From: MKRK01 sp001896915
GTDB lineage: Bacteria > Bacillota > Clostridia > Oscillospirales > Acutalibacteraceae
Assembly: GCA_937973935.1 (NCBI GenBank)
Contig: CALJJF010000186.1
Span: 1-30,803 of the forward strand
Direction: 5' to 3'
Length of the DNA: 30,803 nt
Part shown: positions 8,344-16,518 of the stretch, piece by piece
Numbering within the stretch: position 1 is the first letter of the stretch
Layout: the number at the start of each line of letters is the position of its first letter
Translations under genes and position numbers: made by a program
The notes under the pieces: generated by a model
The model's database searches: none
Seen by the model: the letters and a program-made list of their open reading frames with translations, nothing else
Told to the model about the DNA's origin: nothing

Positions 8344-10377
8344 TTAATTCTGATCAATCTGATTTATTTTCAAAACGCTCTTTTTCAAAGCGACCATATC
8401 AAACACATTCACAGTGACTTTTGAATCTCTGTCGGTATTCGCAGCGGTATACATGGCACCTTGTAGATAATTAATTTTCAGTATATGCATCTTCATCTTT
8501 ACCATATCAATTACATCAATGGTTCCGTTGCCGTCGATATCCCCGTATAAGATGACGGAAAATTCTTCGGAAGGGGCATTGTTTTCTGACACCTTCACCT
8601 TCATACCCGTTCCGATTTTCCCTGATGTAATTGCCTTGCCATCCTTGCTTAGTACGGTGATAGTAATACCCGGTTGCGTTACAAAGGCAGTGCTGAATTG
8701 CTCATAGCTCATTCCGCCGGCTGTGAGCCCCCACATCTGCCCAGCTGCTGTCTTAAAGGGGCTGGAATAAGTCGGGGGATTGCCCGTTGCCGTCGATGCG
8801 GAAGTTATTGTTGGGTTAGTGGTAGAAGAATCAATGCCAGGTCCGTTATAGGCTCCGCGGTTGGGAGCTGCAGTGGCAGATACGGGATTGCCGAAATAAT
8901 CCTTGCCGCCATTGTTTGCGATCACCTTACCGGAATTCAGAGCGGGTGATTCGATTTTTAGTTTATAACCGTCACAGGTATCAAGTCCGTTGCCTCCCAT
9001 ATTCGGAAAAACACAAAGCGGATTGGAAGTCAGCTTATGTGCATCTGCCGGCTCGCTGGAGGGATGGTTTCCATAGAACACATTATAATCAAACACTGTG
9101 TTGGTAGCGGAGCCAAAATCGTAACCGCCCGTACCGAAATAATAAAAAATATTATTGTAAAAATAGGTTTTATTAATCCACTTTATACCATCTCTGGATC
9201 CTACGCCAATCATTTTTCCTGCATTTGATCCGGCGTAAATTGTGTTATTATACACCATGGTATTGGATACCTGATTGTAGAAGGAGAACTGAGTGTTTGC
9301 GTTGTTCTCGCCGATGTTATAGCGAACAATGACATCGTTGTTGTATGCATATTTTCCGTCGTATGTGGTGGGTTCACAGCAGATCAGGATAAATCCGCCT
9401 TGGTTGTCATGAGCATAATTATATTGAAATACGGTCCGGTTACATTGATAGTCCGCATCCAGTCCCTGACCATCCTTTGTGGTGACGGTGTTATAGGCTT
9501 CGTTATATTGAAACAAAGCATCGTTGCAGGAAAAGGGCCATAATGCAACACAATATGCGTTGCTTCTTGTATGGGAGCCGTTGACAACATTATACTCTAC
9601 CAAAGGTCCGTTACAGTCAGTGGTCATAATACCGTCCCCACCGATGTCGTTGAGGTAGTTGTTTGCAATTTTAACGTTGGAGGTATCACCCACCCATTTC
9701 ATGGCGTTGACATGAATGCCGGTGGAACCGGTGGCATAAATTTCATTGTTTTGGATGAGAAGGTTTTTGTAGGATCCTCCCCAGTTTCTGTCCCAAACCA
9801 AAATAGCGGATGTTCTTGCATGGTCTCCGTAATTTCCATTACTGGAAACATCATGAATCTTTACATTCTGTATCGTAATGTCTGTCATATGTCCGCTGCC
9901 GTCAAAATGAATACCCTGACGGTCCCCTACAGTAGAAGCCTTGTTGGTAATCTCCAGATTTTGTATGGTCCAGTAGCTCTGGCTTCTAAAATACAAAGCG
10001 GAATCAATGGGGTCGGAGGAACTGTATACTTTTCCGTTGCCGTTGATAATCGGAAGATTGCCCGTGCCATATGCATCCAGGGTGATTCTTGCGGTGCTAT
10101 TTCCCGAGCCCTTGGGGTATAATGTTCCCGTCCATGAGCATCCTCTTTTAAAAAGAATTGAATCCCCGGCGACAAAGGTCGTTGCATTCACTTTTGTAAG
10201 AGTCTTCCACGGGGTTTCTACACTTGTTCCGTTGTTACTGTCATTGCCGGATATAGAATCCACATAATACGTTATGTTTGCAGCCGATGCCGTAAAGGAA
10301 AAACTTACCGAAAACAGGGTAAGCAATAATATAACATTCATCAACACAGAAACAGCTTTCACGATATTTTTTCTCAT
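8344..10377 (-). CDS. Second secreted beta-helix protein with dockerin, paralogue of its neighbour
   Basis: The product is 677 residues and starts after a GAGGTGG site. A signal peptide (about 1-32) precedes a beta-helix domain opening YYVDSISGNDSNNGTS, aligned along its full length with the neighbouring protein but with many substitutions. The Thr-rich linker is about 20 residues shorter than in the neighbour. The last about 140 residues (pre-dockerin domain and dockerin, 611-677) differ from the neighbour at only two residues. As in the neighbour, the first dockerin loop is canonical and the second is divergent. The two enzymes probably sit in the same cohesin slots and act on the same or related polymers. 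A polysaccharide lyase or glycosidase role is inferred from the fold; no catalytic residue can be assigned from sequence alone. Confidence 0.88.
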   Translation of the reverse strand: MRKNIVKAVSVLMNVILLLTLFSVSFSFTASAANITYYVDSISGNDSNNGTSVETPWKTLTKVNATTFVAGDSILFKRGCSWTGTLYPKGSGNSTARITLDAYGTGNLPIINGNGKVYSSSDPIDSALYFRSQSYWTIQNLEITNKASTVGDRQGIHFDGSGHMTDITIQNVKIHDVSSNGNYGDHARTSAILVWDRNWGGSYKNLLIQNNEIYATGSTGIHVNAMKWVGDTSNVKIANNYLNDIGGDGIMTTDCNGPLVEYNVVNGSHTRSNAYCVALWPFSCNDALFQYNEAYNTVTTKDGQGLDADYQCNRTVFQYNYAHDNQGGFILICCEPTTYDGKYAYNNDVIVRYNIGENNANTQFSFYNQVSNTMVYNNTIYAGSNAGKMIGVGSRDGIKWINKTYFYNNIFYYFGTGGYDFGSATNTVFDYNVFYGNHPSSEPADAHKLTSNPLCVFPNMGGNGLDTCDGYKLKIESPALNSGKVIANNGGKDYFGNPVSATAAPNRGAYNGPGIDSSTTNPTITSASTATGNPPTYSSPFKTAAGQMWGLTAGGMSYEQFSTAFVTQPGITITVLSKDGKAITSGKIGTGMKVKVSENNAPSEEFSVILYGDIDGNGTIDVIDMVKMKMHILKINYLQGAMYTAANTDRDSKVTVNVFDMVALKKSVLKINQIDQN

Positions 10378-10414
10378 TCTTCCACCTCTTCATATCATTT
10401 AGTTGTAGATTTCT

Positions 10415-10443
10415 ATTATATAATATAAACGAAGCAATGTAAA
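10415..10443 (-). promoter_or_regulatory. Sigma-A type promoter of the second dockerin gene
   Basis: Read on the minus strand, TTTACA (10443-10438) and TATAAT (10420-10415) are spaced by 17 bp, with a ribosome binding site and start codon about 40 bases further on. Confidence 0.75.
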
Positions 10444-10455
10444 GGGAAATATATT

Positions 10456-10470
10456 TGTGCAATTTGCACA
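10456..10470. promoter_or_regulatory. Dyad immediately upstream of the dockerin-gene promoter
   Basis: TGTGCA-ATT-TGCACA lies about 13 bases upstream of the -35 box, an activator-like position. It does not match the dyads found before the protease, so a shared regulator is not supported by this site. Confidence 0.4.
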
Positions 10471-10498
10471 GATTGCAATTAATAAATATGTACAAAAA

Positions 10499-10532
10499 AT
10501 CGAATCTCGGCTGTTTCTGTCCGAGATTCGAT
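10499..10532 (-). terminator. Terminator of the recR transcript
   Basis: A 12-bp perfect stem (ATCGAATCTCGG with its complement) encloses a 10-nt loop and is followed on the minus strand by TTTTTT. It lies about 30 bases past the recR stop codon. Confidence 0.88.
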
Positions 10533-10561
10533 CAATTTCATCATATATTTTCAATATCCTG

Positions 10562-11161
10562 TTATAATTCGCTTCTGCCTTCCAGTGCGCGCATTAAGGT
10601 AATTTCATCCGCATATTCAAGATCGCCCCCAACGGGAATGCCGTATGCCAATCGGGTCACCTTGATATGAAAGGGCTTGAGAAGGCGGGAAATATACATG
10701 GCGGTAGCTTCGCCCTCCACCGTCGGGTTCGTTGCCATAATCACCTCGCCGATGTCATCCTCACCAATTCTGTGTAACAGCTCTTTGATTTTCAGCCGGT
10801 CGGGGGTTATCCCCTCCATGGGGGAAATCAGACCGTGCAGCACGTGATATGTACCATTGTACTCCTTGGTGCGTTCGAATGCCATCACATCCTGAGAGTC
10901 CTCCACCACACAGATCGTTGTTTTGTCCCGTCCGTTGTTTGAGCAAACAGGACAGAGCTCGCTGTCCGTCAGACTTTGGCAAATAGTACAGGTACGGATT
11001 TTCTCATGGGCTTTTGTGATGGCATCTGCGAATTTACCGGCATCCTCTTTGGATAAATCCAGCACATAAAACGCAAGCCTTTGGGCGGTTTTCCTGCCGA
11101 TGCCGGGCAGCTTTTCAAATTGTTCAATCAAGCTTTGCAGCGGCGGTATGTGATACGCCAA
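10562..11161 (-). CDS. recR: Recombination mediator protein RecR
   Basis: RecR works with RecO and RecF to load RecA on gapped DNA. The product has the helix-hairpin-helix LPGIGRKTAQRLA near the N-terminus, a four-cysteine zinc motif (CTIC and CPVC, residues about 58-73) and a Toprim domain after it (VVEDSQDVMAFE to about residue 175). I place the start at TTG 11161, giving 199 residues, the family's normal length with the usual AYHIPPL opening: an AAGGGA site lies seven bases upstream of it. The ATG three codons earlier (11170) would have no spacing from that site. It follows ybaB by 40 bases, the classic ybaB-recR pairing. The usual partner dnaX is absent here. Confidence 0.95.
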   Translation of the reverse strand: MAYHIPPLQSLIEQFEKLPGIGRKTAQRLAFYVLDLSKEDAGKFADAITKAHEKIRTCTICQSLTDSELCPVCSNNGRDKTTICVVEDSQDVMAFERTKEYNGTYHVLHGLISPMEGITPDRLKIKELLHRIGEDDIGEVIMATNPTVEGEATAMYISRLLKPFHIKVTRLAYGIPVGGDLEYADEITLMRALEGRSEL

Positions 11162-11201
11162 ACAAATCATCCCTTATCCGTAAATTGCTTCCTGCCGATT
11201 G

Positions 11202-11543
11202 TTAAAACAATCCCGGCATGTTAAGACCGCCGGTGATTTTTCCCATTTCCTCCGATGCATTCTCGGTGGCATTTCTGATGGCCTCGTTCACGGCGGCAAT
11301 CAGCAAATCCTCCAGCATTTCCACGTCCTCCGGATCCACAACCTCCGGCTTGATTTTGATTGCCTTTACTTCATGCTTGCCGGTAACGGTGACTTCAACC
11401 ATATTTCCGCCTGCCGTAGCCGTATACTCACGGGCGTCCAGCTCTTCTTGCAGTGCTGCCATGTCCTCTTGCATCTTTTGTGCCTGTCGCATTAAATTGT
11501 TCTGTCCGCCTCCGCCGTAGCCCTGTGGTAATCTTGCTTTCAT
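11202..11543 (-). CDS. YbaB/EbfC-family nucleoid-associated protein
   Basis: The product is 113 residues. YbaB/EbfC proteins are small dimeric DNA-binding proteins of the nucleoid, nearly always next to recR. The family signature is clear: a glycine-rich start, the amphipathic helix NLMRQAQKMQEDMAALQEEL, the GGNMVEVTVTGKHEVKAIKI strand region, and the IAAVNEAIRNA helix ending in a GLNMPGL tail. The upstream gap to the RNase J gene is 68 bases with no terminator, so it is probably cotranscribed with it and with recR. Confidence 0.94.
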   Translation of the reverse strand: MKARLPQGYGGGGQNNLMRQAQKMQEDMAALQEELDAREYTATAGGNMVEVTVTGKHEVKAIKIKPEVVDPEDVEMLEDLLIAAVNEAIRNATENASEEMGKITGGLNMPGLF

Positions 11544-11611
11544 TGATAATCCATCCCTCTCCGGTTAATCTGTGATATCGTACTATTTAACGGTTACATC
11601 CCATGTATGCT

Positions 11612-13372
11612 CTAAACTTCCATAATGATGGGCAATACCATGGGGCTTCTTCTGGTTTTTTCATAAAGGAATTTAGAAAGATCGTCTCTCACCTTGCCTT
11701 TGATGGTGTTCCAGTCTCGGTTCCCGTTTTCGCTGCAGGTAGCCAGTGCGTCAATAATGATCTTTTTCGCATCAATGAGCAGCTTTTCGCTTTCTCTTAC
11801 ATAAACAAATCCGCGGGAGACAATATCGGGGCCGGCAACAACCTCGCCGGTGGAACCGTCTGTGGTCATAACCACCACAATAATACCGTCCTCGGCAAGA
11901 TGCTTACGGTCACGCAGTACGATGCTGCCCACATCGCCGACGCCCAACCCGTCCACCAAAATGCGGCCGGACTGTACCATACCCGCTGTTTTAATGGTAT
12001 CCTCGGTCAGCTCAATCACTCTGCCGATTTCCGTAATTAAAATATTCTTTTTATCGATTCCCATAGATTCTGCCAAGCCGGCATGCTTACGCAAATGCAT
12101 CTGCTCGCCATGTACAGGTATAAAAAACTTGGGATTTGTGATGCCGATCATCAGTTTCAGCTCTTCCTGACAAGCATGGCCGGAAACATGAACGTCATAC
12201 ATCTTTTCATAAATAACCTCTGCTCCCAGCTTCAATAGCTCATTGACCACCTTGGAAACAGACTTTTCGTTGCCGGGAATGGGGCTTGCGGAAATGATAA
12301 TCAAATCGCCCTTGCCCACGTTGACCTTACGATGGTCGCTGTGTGCCATTCTGTGCAGGGCGGACAGGGGTTCTCCCTGGCTGCCGGTGGTAATGATAAC
12401 CAACTGCTCGGGGGTGTAGCGGCGAATCATATCGATATCAATGAGAACGCCCTCGGGGATTTTTAAATATCCCAGCTCCACACCGATGGAAACCACATTG
12501 ATCATGCTTCTTCCGGAAACGGCCACCTTGCGCCCGTATCGGACGGCTTCATCCACGATTTGCTGAATACGATGAATGTTGGAGCTGAAGGAAGCCACGA
12601 TAATACGGCTGTTGCTTGCTCCCTTAAAGATAGAGGAGAAGCTTTCGCCCACTTTACGCTCGCTGACAGTATAGCCCGGGCGATTTGCATTGGTGGAGTC
12701 GGACAAAAGTGCCAGAACCCCTTTTTTGCCATATTCCGAAAAACGTGCCAGGTCAATGATTTTATCGTCAATGGGTGTACTGTCGATTTTGAAGTCGCCT
12801 GTTTGAATGACAGTACCGATGGGTGTTTTGATGGCCAGCGAAACTGCGTCGGGAATGGAATGGTTGACATGAATCAGCTCAACCTTAAAGCAGCCCAAAA
12901 CAATCACGCTGCCCGGTCTGACTTCCTTGAGCTTGATGTGCTTGAGCCCGTGCTCCTTTATTTTTCCCGCAATCAGTCCCAGAGACAGACGGGTGGCATA
13001 GACGGGAATGTTGACCTCTTTCAGCAAATAAGGCAGCGCGCCGATGTGATCCTCATGACCATGGGTAATGACAATGCCTCTGATTCTGTCCTTGTTTTTT
13101 ACGATATAGGTCATATCGGGGATGACGATATCCACACCGGGCATATCATCGTCCGGGAAGGACAGACCGCAGTCAACAATAAATAAATCATCACCAAACT
13201 CATAGACGGTGCAGTTTTTTCCGATTTCCTCAATACCGCCCAGAGGGATGATTCTCAGCTTATCCGCAGCAATTTCCGGTTCTGCTACACGGGCTGCGCC
13301 GGTTTTCCGGGCAGGACCGAAGGAACGCGCTTTCGTTTGACGCGGTGCACGGCTCGTATTTAATTGTGCCAT
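11612..13372 (-). CDS. rnj: Ribonuclease J
   Basis: RNase J is the main Gram-positive 5'-exonuclease/endonuclease of mRNA turnover and rRNA maturation. The chosen start at 13372 gives 587 residues and follows GGAGG ten bases upstream; the reading frame also runs further upstream without a ribosome binding site. After a basic extension of about 35 residues come the metallo-beta-lactamase fold with HGHEDHIG (His104, His106, Asp108, His109), the beta-CASP region, SGHACQEELKLM and a C-terminal RNase J domain ending in RRSPMVLPIIMEV. A terminator-like hairpin in the leader (13409-13430) may matter for its control. Whether it is J1- or J2-like cannot be told. Confidence 0.95.
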   Translation of the reverse strand: MAQLNTSRAPRQTKARSFGPARKTGAARVAEPEIAADKLRIIPLGGIEEIGKNCTVYEFGDDLFIVDCGLSFPDDDMPGVDIVIPDMTYIVKNKDRIRGIVITHGHEDHIGALPYLLKEVNIPVYATRLSLGLIAGKIKEHGLKHIKLKEVRPGSVIVLGCFKVELIHVNHSIPDAVSLAIKTPIGTVIQTGDFKIDSTPIDDKIIDLARFSEYGKKGVLALLSDSTNANRPGYTVSERKVGESFSSIFKGASNSRIIVASFSSNIHRIQQIVDEAVRYGRKVAVSGRSMINVVSIGVELGYLKIPEGVLIDIDMIRRYTPEQLVIITTGSQGEPLSALHRMAHSDHRKVNVGKGDLIIISASPIPGNEKSVSKVVNELLKLGAEVIYEKMYDVHVSGHACQEELKLMIGITNPKFFIPVHGEQMHLRKHAGLAESMGIDKKNILITEIGRVIELTEDTIKTAGMVQSGRILVDGLGVGDVGSIVLRDRKHLAEDGIIVVVMTTDGSTGEVVAGPDIVSRGFVYVRESEKLLIDAKKIIIDALATCSENGNRDWNTIKGKVRDDLSKFLYEKTRRSPMVLPIIMEV

Positions 13373-13408
13373 TAATAAATAACCTCCAAATATTTCATAA
13401 TTGTAAAA

Positions 13409-13430
13409 GGGTATGAGATCTCTCAAACCC
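13409..13430 (-). promoter_or_regulatory. Hairpin in the RNase J leader, terminator or attenuator-like
   Basis: On the minus strand GGGT-T-TGAGA and TCTCA-T-ACCC pair around a 2-nt centre with one mismatched pair, followed by TTTTAC. It lies between the sugar nucleotidyltransferase gene and rnj, 37 bases upstream of the rnj start. It could be the terminator of the upstream gene or a leader structure of the rnj message. Confidence 0.4.
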
Positions 13431-13483
13431 TGTAAATGTATTGTCTGCTCGGCAACGGGCCTTACAGACTAAGCCTGACAGCT

Positions 13484-13511
13484 ATTATCGCAGAAAATGA
13501 ATTAAAACCAA
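13484..13511 (-). promoter_or_regulatory. Weak candidate promoter for rnj-ybaB-recR
   Basis: On the minus strand TTGGTT (13511-13506) and GATAAT (13489-13484) are separated by 16 bp. If used, the leader would be about 105 nt and would include the hairpin at 13409-13430. Confidence 0.4.
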
Positions 13512-13538
13512 TCCGAACAACACATTTAGTACATTTTA

Positions 13539-15824
13539 CTATTTATTTTTGCTGCTGTCAAGCATATCTATGATTTCCGAACATAAATCTTTTGCGGTTT
13601 CCGCATCCCGGGCCTCTGAAAATATTTTTAAGCTTTTGCCTGCCTTGGTGGGGCGAATCAAAAGACAGCCGTGCTCGCGGTAAATGATCACACCCTCCGA
13701 CGCCTGTGCAGCGGCGGCATCATTGAGGCTGCCTAACAGCTCAGAAGGTGGTGTGTCAATCTCAATGGATTTGACCACCGTGGCAAAGGACGGTATAAGT
13801 GCCATCATCTCGGAAAGAGTTTTGTGTTCTGCTTTCATGTGAGACATGATTTTCAATGCGGCCATGATGCCGTCGTTCAGCCAGAGCTGGGTGCGGGACA
13901 TGCGGCGGGCGCTCTGATCGCTGTTGTCGGCGGGGCATTGCAAAAACCGTTCTGCCTTGCAGCCGTATTTTTCTGCAAGTGAGTCAATGATTCTTGGGGA
14001 TCCATAGGGTAGAGCCACATCCTTGCCGGACATAAAATCAATGACACAGCAAAGTGTCAGAACCTTATCCTCTTCGATTTCTTTTCCGTCTGTATCGGTA
14101 ATGGTCAGGGTTCTGCCGTCGTCCGATAACCGGAATACAGGTCCCAAAGAAGTGTCACAGCCCAGTCTGCTTAAGGTATCTTCAAACACGCGGGCGGCTT
14201 CGCTGTTTTCACAGCTGACCATAGCCTGCATTTCTGAAAGTCCGTGGGGAGCATACCGGAACAGCTCCTGCTGATACAACAGCTTGATGCCGGACATATC
14301 CACAACTTCCTTGTAATTGTCCCAGCTGGCACGTTTGTATTCATCCTTAAAGAAATATCCTTCCATTTCCCGTTCCACAGAACGGGTAAGGGGAAGACCG
14401 CCTTCGCCCAGTATGGTCAGACAGCAGGTGGGACCGCCGCTGATGAAAATGCCCGCGGACAGCCCGCAGAAGGACACGGCAAAGGTCAGCTGGGGCAAAA
14501 TGATATCCCCGAAATCCCATACCTGCGCACCGGCCCCCAGAGCGCCGGACATCAGCGCAAGCTTAAACGCCTTGGCAGACCGGCCGCCCACACCGGCAAT
14601 TCCGATTTTAGAGCTGCCTTTGACCGAGCCGGTTGCCGCTCCGATTTTCACACACAGCAGCGGCGTCAAATCCACACCTGCCTCGCCGGTAATGCCGTCG
14701 TCGTCAAAGAGGCTGACTCTGGGTATGCCGTACTGGATGTGGTCGCTGACGATTTGATTATCTTCAATTTGCTTACCCGGCCAGATTTTGACCGACGGTT
14801 TTACCTGGGCATTTTTTCCGATCATTCCACCGGTGCCAAGGATGGAGCCTTCAAACATGGCGGCATGCTGTTTGACTGAGGCGTTGGGGCATACAATAGC
14901 ACCGGTCAGGCTTGCGTTATCCCCAATAAAAGCACCCGACAAGACAATGGAATTGCGGATTTTTGCACCCCGCCCGACGACGGCATTGTCCTCCAATATG
15001 GTGTTGGGACCGATGATTGCCCCTTGTCCGATTTGCACGTTATCACCAATATACACCGGCCCGGTGATTTCCGCGTTTTCATAGGTTTGTTCAGGAAACT
15101 GCATTTCTGTCTTCACGACACCCGTCAAAATATCAGCCTGACAGCTTAAATAGGTAGTCAGATCGCCAATGTCGCACCAATAACTGTTGTCCTCAAAGGC
15201 GCAAATTTTCATGCCCTTGCTCATCATCAGCGGAAACAAATCCTTGGCAAAATCAAAGGGGGTATTGTCCGGGATTAAATTCACCGCACCCTCGGACAGA
15301 ATATAAATTCCAGTATTGGCGGCGTTGGTAGACGCCTGGCTCCAGCCGGGCTTTTCCACAAAGCCCACTACGGTTCCGTCTCCGTCAAAGCTGACCAGAC
15401 CGTATTCTCTCGGATCCTCCACCCGTTTGACCACGATGGTTGCGTCCGCGCCCTTCTGATTGTGAAAACGATAAGCTTCCGTGAGATCCGTGTCACACAA
15501 TGCATCTCCGCTGATGATCAAAAGGTCGTCATACTGCATTTGCTTGGACGCATTTTTTACACCGCCTGCAGTGCCCAGCGGATCTTTTTCCTCGGCAAAG
15601 GACAAGGACATGTCCTTATAGCTTCCCGATTCGAAATGCTCTGTAATCAAGGCAGGCAGATAACGGAGCGTCACGGCCGCCTCCTTTGTGTTATGTTTAT
15701 TTAACAGGTCGAGAATGTATTCAATGATCGGCTTTCCACACAGTCTCGCCATGGGCTTTGGCATGTCACAGGTCAGAGGACGCAATCTGCTTCCTTCTCC
15801 GCCCGCCATAATAATCGCTTTCAT
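13539..15824 (-). CDS. Sugar-1-phosphate nucleotidyltransferase / left-handed beta-helix / degenerate phosphomannomutase fusion
   Basis: The product is 761 residues and starts after AAAGGATGATC. Residues 1-235 are a nucleotidyltransferase with the signature MKAIIMAGGEGSRLRPLT and the EEKDPLGTAGGVKNA substrate region, of the mannose-1-phosphate guanylyltransferase or glucose-1-phosphate type. Residues about 250-365 form hexapeptide (left-handed beta-helix) repeats such as ENAEITGPVYIGDNVQIGQGAIIG. Residues about 375-761 align in layout with phosphomannomutase/phosphoglucomutase, but the TASHNP phosphoserine loop is missing; the region where it should be reads GIFISGGPTCC (about 450-465). Such three-part proteins are known in Firmicutes, Actinobacteria and Cyanobacteria. 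It probably makes an NDP-sugar for cell-surface glycans or storage polysaccharide; the mutase part is likely regulatory or inactive. Confidence 0.88.
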   Translation of the reverse strand: MKAIIMAGGEGSRLRPLTCDMPKPMARLCGKPIIEYILDLLNKHNTKEAAVTLRYLPALITEHFESGSYKDMSLSFAEEKDPLGTAGGVKNASKQMQYDDLLIISGDALCDTDLTEAYRFHNQKGADATIVVKRVEDPREYGLVSFDGDGTVVGFVEKPGWSQASTNAANTGIYILSEGAVNLIPDNTPFDFAKDLFPLMMSKGMKICAFEDNSYWCDIGDLTTYLSCQADILTGVVKTEMQFPEQTYENAEITGPVYIGDNVQIGQGAIIGPNTILEDNAVVGRGAKIRNSIVLSGAFIGDNASLTGAIVCPNASVKQHAAMFEGSILGTGGMIGKNAQVKPSVKIWPGKQIEDNQIVSDHIQYGIPRVSLFDDDGITGEAGVDLTPLLCVKIGAATGSVKGSSKIGIAGVGGRSAKAFKLALMSGALGAGAQVWDFGDIILPQLTFAVSFCGLSAGIFISGGPTCCLTILGEGGLPLTRSVEREMEGYFFKDEYKRASWDNYKEVVDMSGIKLLYQQELFRYAPHGLSEMQAMVSCENSEAARVFEDTLSRLGCDTSLGPVFRLSDDGRTLTITDTDGKEIEEDKVLTLCCVIDFMSGKDVALPYGSPRIIDSLAEKYGCKAERFLQCPADNSDQSARRMSRTQLWLNDGIMAALKIMSHMKAEHKTLSEMMALIPSFATVVKSIEIDTPPSELLGSLNDAAAAQASEGVIIYREHGCLLIRPTKAGKSLKIFSEARDAETAKDLCSEIIDMLDSSKNK

Positions 15825-15948
15825 AATTTGTGATCATCCTTTCAAAAAGAATTCGGATTTTTTCGGGTCAGAATTCTTCTGTGTAAAATTTTACTCTTTA
15901 TTAGTATGGATAAAAAAAGCATTTATCATTCAGCAATTAAAAATTTGC

Positions 15949-15977
15949 TTGCTTATGCAGGGCTGTCTGTTTATAAT
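15949..15977 (+). promoter_or_regulatory. Promoter of rnhA
   Basis: TTGCTT (15949-15954) and TATAAT (15972-15977) are spaced by 17 bp. The transcript would begin near 15984, leaving a leader of about 15 bases that holds the ribosome binding site. Confidence 0.65.
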
Positions 15978-15998
15978 TATGAAAGGGACGTGAGATAA

Positions 15999-16445
15999 AT
16001 GAGCGAGCAAAAACACATTGAAATTTTTACAGACGGTGCCTGCAGCGGAAATCCGGGACCGGGGGGCTGGGGTGCTGTTCTTCGTTACGGCGGCAAAATA
16101 AAGGAGCTGTCCGGCGGCGAACCTGCCACCACCAACAACCGAATGGAGCTGACCGCTGTCATCAAAGCGCTGGAAGCGCTCAAGGAAAGCTGCCATGTGA
16201 CGCTGACCACCGACAGCAAGTATGTAGCGGATGCCATTGAAAAAGGCTGGGCGAAAGGATGGAAAAGCCGGGGCTGGATCAAAGCGGACAAAAAACCGGC
16301 ATTAAACAGCGATCTGTGGGAACAGCTTCTTCACCTGCTTGAGAAACACAAGCTGAAAATCGTCTGGGTCAAAGGGCACAACGGACACCCGGAAAATGAG
16401 CGGTGCGACAGGCTGGCTGTCAACGAAATTGAAAAATACAGATAA
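15999..16445 (+). CDS. rnhA: Ribonuclease HI
   Basis: RNase HI cleaves the RNA strand of RNA-DNA hybrids. The product is 148 residues, close to the E. coli enzyme, which it resembles through the basic handle region (KGWAKGWKSRGWIKADKKP). The four catalytic acids are visible as Asp12 (FTDGAC), Glu50 (NNRMEL), Asp72 (TTDSKY) and Asp137 (NERCDRLA), with the flexible His at 127 (VKGHNGH). The start follows GGGACGTGAG. The stop codon overlaps the first base of the BirA operator that controls the next gene. Confidence 0.97.
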   Translation: MSEQKHIEIFTDGACSGNPGPGGWGAVLRYGGKIKELSGGEPATTNNRMELTAVIKALEALKESCHVTLTTDSKYVADAIEKGWAKGWKSRGWIKADKKPALNSDLWEQLLHLLEKHKLKIVWVKGHNGHPENERCDRLAVNEIEKYR

Positions 16446-16478
16446 TTGTCAACCGTTTTTAAAAAATTGGTTGACAAT
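16445..16478. promoter_or_regulatory. BirA (biotin repressor) operator
   Basis: ATTGTCAACC and GGTTGACAAT are perfect inverted arms separated by 14 nt. This matches the known BirA operator layout, TTGTnAACC-N14 to N16-GGTTnACAA, found upstream of biotin genes in many bacteria. The right arm contains the -35 box of birA-bioY, so bound BirA-biotinyl-AMP would block RNA polymerase. Followed by a run of T, the same hairpin could also help end the rnhA transcript, but its 14-nt AT-rich loop fits an operator better. Confidence 0.88.
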
Positions 16479-16498
16479 TCTTTTTTTCATGGTACAAT
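16471..16498 (+). promoter_or_regulatory. birA-bioY promoter
   Basis: A perfect TTGACA (16471-16476) and TACAAT (16493-16498) are spaced by 16 bp. The -35 box lies within the BirA operator arm. Confidence 0.85.
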
Positions 16499-16518
16499 GC
16501 CTACGAGAGGTGAAGAAA

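Noticed and set aside
12560..13186. 208-codon frame antisense to RNase J
   Set aside because: The RNase J frame is certain and this one has no supporting signal.
14244..14879. 211-codon frame antisense to the nucleotidyltransferase fusion
   Set aside because: Shadow frame; low-complexity composition without family features.
15849..15894. GAATTC-centred repeats and GTAAAATTTTAC palindrome before the nucleotidyltransferase gene
   Set aside because: Short and AT-rich; could be chance in a divergent promoter region.
16445..16487. Intrinsic terminator of rnhA
   Set aside because: The stem is followed by T, but the spacing and arms match a BirA operator and the right arm is a promoter box, which explains it better.
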